DNA of 64,000 bases from Plutella xylostella (lineage: Eukaryota > Arthropoda > Insecta > Lepidoptera > Plutellidae): NCBI RefSeq assembly GCF_932276165.1, contig NC_064010.1:2542001-2606000 (forward strand), in the 5' to 3' direction. The notes beneath the pieces are model-generated. The model was not told the origin of the DNA and ran no database searches. It was given only the letters and a program-made list of their open reading frames with translations. Below are positions 55,264-64,000 of this stretch, one piece after another. The position numbers and the translations under genes were made by a program. Position 1 is the first letter of the stretch, and each line of letters begins with the position of its first letter.

Positions 55264-55893
55264 TACCTAATAAAAACAGAAATATTTTACTCAAATTGTA
55301 AATAAGTATTTTACTTTTGAGTTTGATAAAATTGGGGTCATTTTGGAGTCTACATTATTATGTAAGAAAGTGGAGTGGAACTTTTTCATTGGTCGTGATG
55401 AAGTAGTACCTACAATATCTCTCTACTTGGCTGGCGTTAAAACCGTATCCAAACTTATTTATTCCCATACATATCTTTAAAAACTTGCAGCAAGTCGAAT
55501 AGTCGAAGTTTGTAACTCTTAAAGAATGCGCGAGATGCAATAAATCTTTTAAGATGGCGGGTGGAAAAATTAAAGAAAATAAGTGAATAAAAATGTATTG
55601 AAACCCGCCCTGCTTTATATTCTTACAATAAGTTGGAGATTTCCCGTTGTACCGTATTGTATAAGCAATATTTGTCATAGTTGGGCGGACGCTGCTGGTC
55701 TAGTGATGGGGTGTATCTGGAAATTTATCGCACTATCGATATATTTTCCTTTTTTCCTGAAAACATAAAGTAATCCGGCGATCTCAGAAGAACAATAAGA
55801 TATTAGATTTTGTCTTGCTTTTATTGTTAGTTTTTTTTATTATTATTTTTATTAATGTTTATTATTTAAAAAATACATGCTAAGTATTGCAAT

Positions 55894-56532
55894 GGCTGCC
55901 AAACTTACTACACACAGCTATAAAACAGTTAACTCTCATTTCTAATTAAGTTATAAGCACAATACACATAATGACACTTATATTTATGTGACAAGGTACA
56001 AAACTATCAAAGTAGGTATAGACAGGTAATTAAATAGGCGTAGTTGGGTCATTGATATATATATGTCATACATATATATAGCAATAAGGCCGCCTTTTTG
56101 TACTGTTTTTATTTTTAAGTTTTTATTTTGTATGTTGTTCTATTTTGGTGCAAATAAAGAGTAGTAGTATTGTATTGTATTGTATATGGAAGGAAGATAT
56201 TCTTAGGTATCACTCGTGCACTCGCTTATATCCCAGTGACAGAACTACGTACTCTATTTCCGCTCTCCAATTCGTTTCTCGTATCTACTCCCGACTGGCT
56301 CTCCACACACAACGCGACCCCTTAAACTAATCTATCTGAACCCGCCTCTAGCGGAAACTATCATGAAACTTTTGACAGATTATTTATGTACGCAGAACAG
56401 AAAAAAAAAGAAATTGCAATGTTTTTTCGATTGATATCGATACCGATGCTTCCCACCACTAGTAGCAATGTCAGTGCGCCCGCCACTACAGAGTTAGACA
56501 AAGAAAAACGTCGTTTTAAAACACTAGTAGAG
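55894..56532 (+). repeat. Tail of an older duplicate (D)
   Basis: Aligns with 43,155-43,696 and 61,620-62,165 but differs from both by many substitutions and small indels, some shared with C ('atttctaattaag', 'cacataatgacactt'). Ends where 'gtagag' meets the T-run of copy C. Includes the TATCGATA pair at 56,435-56,462. Confidence 0.8.
56068..56185 (+). mobile_element. LINE 3' end inserted in D
   Basis: 'agcaataaggccgccttttt', 'gtgcaaataaagagtagtag' and a (TGTAT)n tail. It interrupts 'ttgacatatatatgg' of copies A and C, so these hold the unoccupied site. Confidence 0.75.
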
Positions 56533-56968
56533 TTTTTTTTTGTTTTCCCAGAAGGTCCTGAAATTGGATTTTAAAGTGTCCCGTGTATTGGTTTTATTTC
56601 GTTTACTTACCAATTTTTTTATTAATTACTTAATAAGTTTCCTAGATATTTTTTAATAAGTAAAAACATACACACAAAAAAGTACCAACTTTTGCATTAA
56701 AATAAGACTGTAAGTCTACAACTTGCAAAAACATACAATGCATACATTAAAGACAGATTTATGTGCCTGTGAAAAACCATAGACGTAGAATTATGGGCCA
56801 AACATGAACAACGAAATAAATTGCGTTCCATTTTGCATAAATGCGAGCCCGCCAAAAATCACGTTCCGTTCCACGGCAACTATCAATAGCAATGACTGCG
56901 CGGCTATACAGCCTACTCGAGCCAGCCTATCCGGCTGTCACCGGTAATTTGGATTGATTACATCGACT

Positions 56969-57340
56969 GCCTCTGTGGTCTAGTGGTAGAAGCTTCGCTT
57001 CATGACCCAGAGGTCCCGGGTTCGATTCCCGGGTGGGACCATCAATTTGTGTTTCTAAATTGTGGTTCTAAGTTTGGTTAGGACATAGAAGGCTGATCAC
57101 CTAATGTCCGAAACAGTGTAACGATCCATGCTGTCGGATGGGCATGTAAAGCAGTCGGTCCTGCGCCTAGCTCTCTCCAGTCGTGTCGGTCAATCCGTCC
57201 CATTGGGCCATGAGAGTGATGGAACAGAGAGTGCTCCTGTGTACTGCGCACACACTTGGGCACTATAATCTACTCCTGCGTAGATGGCTGATCTCAATTG
57301 AGATTGGCCGCCGTGGTCGAAATTCGGCTAGGAGGACATT
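56969..57340 (+). mobile_element. tRNA-derived SINE, type IV, private to C
   Basis: Full-length element with an intact B box GGTTCGATTCC, end 'ggctaggaggacatt'. Flanked by ATTACATCGACT at 56,957-56,968 and 57,341-57,352. Copies A and B have the uninterrupted site at 38,382-38,398 and 51,121-51,137. Confidence 0.9.
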
Positions 57341-57689
57341 ATTACATCGACTATTTCGCCATTTCGCCCTTTGCCTTCCATTCCGACGTTCGATTGTTTA
57401 TTTTGGGAACTGCAAAGTGTAGTTGGCTGTAAATGCCGACTGTCTTTGCCTCGTAAGAGTAGACCTCAGAATAAGTAACGATTTACATTTAAAACCTCCT
57501 TTTTATACCTCCTTAGCTGGCAGATTACTAATCAGAATTCCTATTTTGGTTGCTTGGTGTGGATTAAGTATTTTGTCATTAGACGATTACAGATGATGAA
57601 GACTGCTGCTTTGAAAACACTTCAAGTTATCAGAACCTAAACTGTTGTGTAGGTACTTACATACATCAAGCAGTTATTAAGTTAGCACA

Positions 57690-57835
57690 TACACTCAGGA
57701 GTAACAAAAAGGTTCCACTTACAAAAACATCAATAACCCATTTTTTTAAAGAATTTGATAAAAAATCGTTTTGTTATTAGTTGGTAACATTCTGATGCGC
57801 TGTTAAATGTATACTTCAATATTGAAGACGGCGTC
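57690..57835 (+). mobile_element. MITE truncated by a deletion in C
   Basis: Left part of the 38,737 MITE up to 'gaagacggcgtc', then a direct join to 'taggtcaccaggcacgatac', which lies at about 39,404 in A. About 520 bp, including the 'accacatcgca' foldback, is missing relative to A. Confidence 0.8.
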
Positions 57836-58792
57836 TAGGTCACCAGGCACGATACGAGTGGTTGAGTTTTCCGATGACAAAAGGAAAACTACAAATAAAT
57901 AAATAAAAAATGTGTAAGTATCCGAATTAAATATGTCGGATTTACCTTTGATCAGACATTTGGGCAGTTGTTTGTGCCTTTTGTTGTGACACCTTTGTGC
58001 TCAGAAACATGGAAATTACATGCTTGAATACCTTTGAAGTGGAACTGTTCTATTATGGAGTAACACAACAGCGTTTAGTTGTATTTGTAACACATAACAC
58101 GTGTATAAGCTAAACACTTATAGAGAGAAATACAATTTGGTTAGCTTATATAAGTAAATACCTAGATAATAATATTAACGCTAACTTGATGTTTTTTTTT
58201 TAAATGGATCAATGATATAGGAAGTTTTTTTGATGTTTAGAATGCTAAAGGCTTACTAAATAAACCTTTTAATTTCGGACTTATCTACAGGTTGTTGCAA
58301 TAGTGGTGTAAAAGTAAAAAGTCACGTGACCAAGAAAATTTTCAAAGAACTCCTCCAGTAATTTTTCGGTCTTTGAACGTATACGTACAGGCTGTACGTA
58401 TACTACTTTTATTATAAAAATAATATACCTACTGGCTGGAATTTTATAACTAGCGATCCCGTTGCCTAACCAATATTTTTTCACCGTTTTATAAGAATTT
58501 TAAAAATCGAATGCTGCATTCATAAGTTTTGAAACTTAAGCGAACGAATAATGCATGCAACAAAATGTTTGTTCTGAGGAATACAACAGTGACGTAAATG
58601 CCCCAGGGTACAGGAACTTTGCCAACTTCTGACATTCACTTTAAAATGTCAAAGTTAACTGTCGAGTCAGTGTCATAAAGTGGGTGCAAACGTATAATAA
58701 ATTCAACTAACTAAACAAAATTTTATTGAAAATAATATATTCACGTCTGGATAGTTCTTTTTGGTGTAAAAATTGTCAGTGCTTACGACCGA

Positions 58793-59040
58793 CGACCGAA
58801 TGGCGTAGTGGTTAGTGACCCTGACTACTGAGCCGAAGGTCCCGGGTACGATTCCCGGCTGGGGGAGATATTTGTTTAAACACAGATATTTTGTTCTCGG
58901 GTCTTGGATGTGCCCGTAAAATGGCAATAGGCCCGCCACCTATTACATTGGGACTAACATAACAACACTGGCGAAAAGTGGGTGCAGCAATGTACATCTG
59001 CCTACCCCGCAAGGGAGTACATTAGTACAAGGCGTGAGAG
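58793..59040 (+). mobile_element. tRNA-derived SINE, type II (copy C)
   Basis: Orthologous to 40,731-40,955 but retains 'cgaaaagtgggtgcagcaat' and 'ctgcctaccccgcaaggg', so it shows the undeleted state. One B-box change (GGTACGATTCC). Confidence 0.85.
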
Positions 59041-60010
59041 TTTGTTATTTTCTTAAAATAAACTTTTTAAACGACTACTTTACTTAACCTCAAAATCAAA
59101 CGTTAATACCACGTATCAAAGGTTTTACGGGTATTAGACATATTATTAATTATAAGACAGTTCCTTGCCTTCAACACATTTATCAAAGTTTTTCTAGTAT
59201 AAGAAAGGCTCTCTAAAACAAAATTATATTTGACGCACATGACATCCACATCACATCATGACACCTCTTCTTTCACGTTTTTTTTAAATAACTTAATTAC
59301 CAACCGATCTCAGGTGTCGCTAATCCCAGTTTTATTGACACAATTTAAACGCACCTTAAGAGATACTTAAGGCAAGCTTAAGCCCAATTTAAGGTGGGGG
59401 AGCAGTAATAAAAATAAATTTGTTACCAGACATAATAGGAATCCCTTAAACTCAGAATTAAGTTCTAAGTTAGGTTTTAATTGAGTCGTCGGAGGGTTCG
59501 GGCTTGGCTTTCAGGCTTCTCTTAAAATGTGTTTACTTTAGTAAGGTATATTCTATAATTTTTATAAATTAGTGGAGTACCTAGGGGATTTTTTGTAAAA
59601 AAACGAAAAAAACAAAAACGGTGACTCAGCTTTTCATTCCGAGCAACTTTTGTTCTAGGACTCTTGGAAAACGGAAAAAAATACTGCCTACTATATTTAA
59701 AAAGACACGTAATCAATAAAAAATACAGGGTGTTGCTAAAGGGCATGCTAAGCCGAAAGGGACTCACGAAAAAATATTTCCTTTTCCATAGAAACTTTGT
59801 TGACAACGTGACTTTTACTATGGAAAACGTTTTTTTTTTCACGACTTTCCGAAAGTCGTAGAACAAAGGTAGTTCAGAATGACCATATCGGTCAGAATAA
59901 TCATATTGGTTAATTTAATTTTAAAAGTCGTAGACCAAAATAGTTTTTCAAAATGACCCGTAACGAGAGTCACGTCCATTTCGACTTACCATTTATGCAT
60001 CAGTTTGTAA

Positions 60011-60073
60011 AATAAATAACTAATGTGTATTTATTATTTTGTCCACAGGTAAGCATCGGGCAAGTTGGTGAGC
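60011..60073 (+). promoter_or_regulatory. Candidate recursive splice site 3 (copy C)
   Basis: Tract and junction (60,048|60,049) unchanged from A despite copy C being diverged. The downstream donor is GTGAGC instead of GTAAGC, still donor-compatible. Confidence 0.45.
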
Positions 60074-60163
60074 TGCTGATAGCGACGACAGTTCCTGATA
60101 TTTCAGTAAACGCCTTCTTAATAACAAACATTAACTAAAATTACCTATTTAAACTATGTTTAA

Positions 60164-60279
60164 GGGCGTCTTGCACAACAAAGTTAAATAAAATTAAATA
60201 GTTTGTCTCTTGCTCTGACATTATACTGTCACTGAGGTCATAGATTTAATTTTATTTAACTTTGTTGTGCAAGACGCCC
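60164..60279. mobile_element. Foldback MITE private to C, TAA duplication
   Basis: Perfect-looking arms 'gggcgtcttgcacaacaaag' and its reverse complement, continuing through 'ttaaataaaattaaat'. TAA at 60,161-60,163 and 60,280-60,282. Copies A and B read 'tgtttaagtgtg' at 42,046-42,057 and 54,785-54,796. PIF/Harbinger-like by TAA target. Confidence 0.9.
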
Positions 60280-60474
60280 TAAGTGTGTTTAAATTATGTT
60301 TAAGTATTGTTGAAGCATTATGTGGCACTCAAGATGGCAAGTATATGATGTAAATAAGTACCTAAGTATAGGTGCAGTGTACATTCAACTTAAGAGACGA
60401 GTATACCCCCCGAGTATTTATGGTATGGTAAAACACTCGCGATAAATGAAAAAGCGTCTGCATATTAAAGTACA

Positions 60475-60970
60475 TTAACTTATTATTATATTTATGTAGG
60501 TCTATGTAGTCTATTATAAAATATATATCCTTATTTTAGGTATATAAGTATAATTACATGTAAGTTTATAGATTTACCCCCTTATTCATAGAGAAGTTAC
60601 AAAACGTTTTAACTAATAAACTGTTTTGTCCCTCTCCAACAAAGAACAATTTGTTCTTTGACAGAGAGGGACAAAACAGTTTATCAGTTAAAACGTTTTG
60701 TAACTTCTCTATGAATAAGGGGGTTAGTTTGTAGGGACTTATAATATAATAACTAAAACATTATTTAAATTTTTCCTTTAGAATTCTTTAGTACACTTGA
60801 CCCCTCTATAAACAAAATATCCTTCCACCTGGTTGTCTTGAAAAAATCGCTTTAAGCGATAAGACCGCCATTTTTGTACATATTTGTTAGTATTTAAGTT
60901 TTGTAAGTTTATTTTATGTGTGTGTTTACAAATAAAGAATATTCTATCTATCTATCTATATTCTATCTAC
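60475..60970 (+). mobile_element. 5'-truncated LINE private to C
   Basis: Insert between 'agtacatta' and 'caaacagcgcatcag', which are adjacent in A. It ends with the family block 'aaaaaatcgctttaagcgat', 'aagaccgccatttttgtaca', 'caaataaagaatattctatc' and a (TCTA)n tail. A short TACAT repeat at each end may be the target duplication. It carries a MITE at 60,577-60,723. Confidence 0.75.
60577..60723. mobile_element. Near-perfect foldback MITE with TTA duplication
   Basis: About 65-bp arms: 'cccccttattcatagagaag' through 'ttttgtccctctc' mirrored to 'cttctctatgaataaggggg', with one visible mismatch region and a short loop. TTA at 60,574-60,576 and 60,724-60,726. PIF/Harbinger-like; its high arm identity suggests a young insertion. 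Confidence 0.85.
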
Positions 60971-63178
60971 ATCAAACAGCGCATCAGATTTAATACCAAA
61001 TAAAAACAGAAATATTTTACTCAAATTATAAATAAGTATTTTACTTTTGAGTTTGATAAAATTGGGGTCATTTTGGAGGCTCCATTTTGTAAGAAAGTGG
61101 AGTGGAACTTTTCCATTGGTCGTGAGTGAAGTAGTACCTACAATATCTCTCCACTTGGCTGGCGTTAAAACCGTATCCAAACTTATTTATTTCCATACAT
61201 ATCTTTAAAAACTTGCTGCAAGTCGAATAGTCGAAGTTTGTAACTCTTAAAGAATGCGCGAGATGCAATAAATCTTTTAAGATGGCGGGTGGAAAAATTA
61301 AAGAAAATAAGTGAATAAAAATGTATTGAAACCCGCCCTGCTTTATATTCTTACAATAAGTTGGAGATTTCCCGTTGTACCGTATTGTATAAGCAATATT
61401 TGTCATAGTTGGGCGGACGCTGCTGGTCTAGTGATGGGGTGTATCTGGAAATTTATCGCACTATCGATATATTTTCCTTTTTGCCTGAAAACATAAAGTA
61501 ATCCGGTGATCTCAGAAGAACAATAAGAAATTAGATTTTGTCTTGCTTTTTTTGTTAGTTTTTTTTATTATTATTTTTATTTATGTTTATTATTAAAAAT
61601 TACATGTTAAGTATTGCAATGAAATGGCTGCCAAACTAACTACACACAGCTATAAAACAGTTTGTTGGCAGGTAACTCTCATTTCTAATTAAGTTATAAG
61701 CACAATACACATAATGACACTTATATTTATGTGACAAGGTACAAAACTATCAAAGTAGGTATAGACAGGTAATTAAATAGGCGTAGTTGGGTCATTGACA
61801 TATATATGGAAGGAAGATATTCTTAGGTATCACTCGTGCACTCGCTTATATCCCAGTGACAGAACTACAAACCTACTCTATTTCCGCTCTCCTCTTCGTT
61901 TCTCGTATCTACTCCCGACTGGCTCTTCACACACAACGAGACCCCTTAATCTAATCTATCTGAACTCGTCTCTAGCGGAAACTATCATGAAACTTTTGAC
62001 AGATTATTTATGTACGCAGAACAGAAAAAAAAAAAAATTGCAATGTTTTTTCGATTGATATCGATACCGATGCTTCCCACCACTAGTAGCAATGTCAGTG
62101 CGCCCGCCACTACAGAGTTAGACAAAGAAAAACGTCGTTTTAAAACACCTGGGCTCGTAGAGTGTAGCGCGTCCGAACAGTATTGATAGTTGTTTAAATA
62201 TGTATCGTCGCTTTTAGCTCCCCAAGTGGTGTCCACTTTCTATTCCGTTTGCGAGTTTTGCGTGTAAAAATGTGCAAGTAATGGTGCAGAAGGTTATTTG
62301 TTCAGTGTCGTGGCTTTAGTGAGACAGGTTAGTAACGTCTGTGTGTATAGTTACACGTTACATGTTTGTTTTTGTGTAATGTGTAGGTATGCTTTTTCTA
62401 CAGTGTTTGTGTTGTGTAATTCAGTGCAAATTTTGTAGGTTACAACTTGCTTTATACTTAAGAGGTTGACTTTAATTTTGACTTTATGGGACACTGCTGT
62501 ATGAAGTAAGCTTATGAGACTGTGAACTATATCCATATAGTAAAAATCTTTTAATTTTTGAAAACGACATTGTATTTGTTACAAAAAAAAACCTCCAAAT
62601 TATAAAACAACAGCTATGTTACTAAAAGAAACCTGCTACAAATCATAAATAAAAGTCAATTCTTAAAGATTTAGAACAAAAATAACAAGGTCTAGAATTT
62701 ATCTCATAATACTTCCTTCATTATTTGTGCCAGAAAAATCCTGATCAATGAACATGATTTCGCACTTTACCCCAAGTCATATTTATCCTACACATCCTGT
62801 GACCTAAATATCTAGACAGCGGAACTCGCCTAAGTAATACAAACGGAAATAGAAAAACCAAGGGCAAGACATCTCTCGCAAGTACCAGGCGTTCATGACA
62901 TGACAGGAGATTCCCTAGAGCTGGGGAGTCGGGGCGTAATAACTGGAACTTTTATATTAGGGCTTAGATTGTGTGGGTTGGAAGGCTTTGTAAAACAGGA
63001 TATGAAAATATATTACTCTGTAATTATTTTTTTACTTGTTTATAAATTGACAGTTTATTGCTAAGAGCCATTATCTCGTAATTTTTCTTAAAATAGGCTT
63101 AAATTAGGATTTAATGCTCTTTCATCAGTGAAAAACTTGAAAACTAAATGGCCGATGAAAATAGGTGTTCTGATCAAC

Positions 63179-63312
63179 TTTCGCGAGCGACATACACAGC
63201 TGGTCTTGAGAAGATAAGGCCAGTCAGATTAGTAATTGTCAGTCGCTTTCTGCCTAGGTAGTGCTGGAACTATAGCACAGATAAATAAATATAAATGTAA
63301 AGCAAAGGTATG
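63179..63312. other. Block present in C but not A
   Basis: 'ctgatcaactttcgcgagcg' through 'gcaaaggtatgg' interrupts 'aataggtgtagaggagg' of copy A. No tRNA boxes or inverted ends; it has a short (ataa)n near its right end. Either an insertion in C or a deletion in A with GGT microhomology. Confidence 0.6.
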
Positions 63313-63833
63313 GTAGAGGAGGCTCTATCAATGAACCGCCGTCCTATAACGTCTTATGATTAAAAAAATACATAATTTTAAGTACTAAAAAACAATCTTC
63401 AGCCATTAGCTTCTAAAATTTACAACTCTAAAAAGAAAAAAAAGGACCATTTTCTAATAAATTTCGTAATACACATCATCATTATTACAGGATGCTCAAC
63501 ATCGTTCCGTCGCACTACACCCCGCACGCGGCACGCAGCAGGTGTCCCGATGCGTGCTTGAAAAAACAATCACCCTGTGAATTAATATTTTTATTCCTCT
63601 CATTGAATTAGTATTGCGGGCACGCCCTGTAGAGTGGTTTGTAAGACCTAGGCATTGTTTTAGTAATCATAAAAGGCTAGAATCTAGATTCGAATTGCTA
63701 TTGGGGTGAGGACAATAGAGCAGTGGTTTTTTTTAAATTATTAATAGGTACATATTAAATTGAACTTACTCTGAAATTACATAATAAAATCAGGCAGCTG
63801 TTCAATACATTTTAGTTTACTAGGTATTGAAAT

Positions 63834-64000
63834 GACGACCGAATGGCGTAGCGGTTAGTGACCCTGACAACTGAGCCGAAGGTCCCGGGTTCGATTCCCG
63901 GCTGGGGCAGATATTTGTTTAAACACAGATATTTGTTCTCGGGTCTTGGATGTGCCCGTAAAATGGCAATAGGCCCGCCCCCTATTACATTGGGACTAAC
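63834..64000 (+). mobile_element. tRNA-derived SINE, type II, cut by the window end
   Basis: Orthologous to 45,292-45,551: same position relative to 'ttactaggtattgaaat', intact head, ends at the window edge within 'cattgggactaac'. Confidence 0.85.

Larger units (their letters stand above)
47321..55893 (+). repeat. Duplicated segment, copy B
   Basis: Repeats 34,498-43,154. It begins abruptly inside the 34,405 Helitron-like element, next to unrelated DNA at 47,137-47,320. It carries the same 5S SINE, LINE piece (48,770-48,909), MITEs, Helitrons and SINEs as A, minus the 84-bp LINE end. At 55,893 ('ctaagtattgcaat') similarity to A drops abruptly. The spaces between elements hold nothing beyond what is described for copy A. 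Confidence 0.9.
56533..64000 (+). repeat. Duplicated segment, copy C (runs off the window)
   Basis: Aligns with 37,952 to about 45,457 with scattered substitutions and indels, clearly older than the A/B pair. Private changes: a SINE at 56,969, loss of the block matching 38,883-39,405, a MITE at 60,164, a LINE at 60,475, and an extra block at 63,179. It lacks the two Helitrons and the SINE seen at 42,310, 44,099 and 39,640. Nothing coding is recognised between these elements. Confidence 0.85.

Overview
This window looks like non-coding nuclear DNA from a lepidopteran (moth or butterfly). It is AT-rich and no reading frame in it reads as a host gene. Almost everything recognisable is a transposable element of a type common in Lepidoptera: short Helitron-like elements carrying a (GTCT)n tract, tRNA-headed SINEs, a 5S-rRNA-headed SINE, many 5'-truncated LINE 3' ends with differing microsatellite tails, and foldback MITEs with TA or TAA duplications. 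The order Lepidoptera is inferred from repeat types known to me. I cannot name the species.

Layout. 1-34.5 kb is a mosaic of about 50 element copies and fragments separated by AT-rich DNA with nothing recognisable. 34,498-45,550 (copy A) is the reference copy of a duplicated segment. 47,321-55,893 (copy B) repeats 34,498-43,154, and I saw no substitutions in the stretches I compared; the one clear difference is an 84-bp LINE 3' end present only in A. 55,894-56,532 is the tail of an older diverged copy (D). 56,533-64,000 is another diverged copy (C), matching 37,952 to about 45,457 and running off the window. D and C meet at a GAG microhomology. Copies differ by whole mobile elements, so each copy supplies the unoccupied target site for insertions in another. 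That proves target duplications for a SINE, precise A/T insertion for two Helitrons and a TAA duplication for a MITE.

The most interesting non-repeat signal is three independent plus-strand matches to recursive splice sites (pyrimidine-rich 3' splice site ending CAG, abutting a GTAAG donor) at 3,595/3,596, 16,167/16,168 and 41,937/41,938. The third was copied into B and C. I saw no matching site on the minus strand. My working model is that the whole window lies inside one very long intron of a plus-strand gene whose exons are outside the window, and that the tandem duplication multiplied one ratchet site. Other regulatory candidates are a bipartite TATCGATA/CACTAG motif at four independent loci, one CTCF-type consensus and one TATA/Inr-like core promoter. 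All of these are inferences from motifs.
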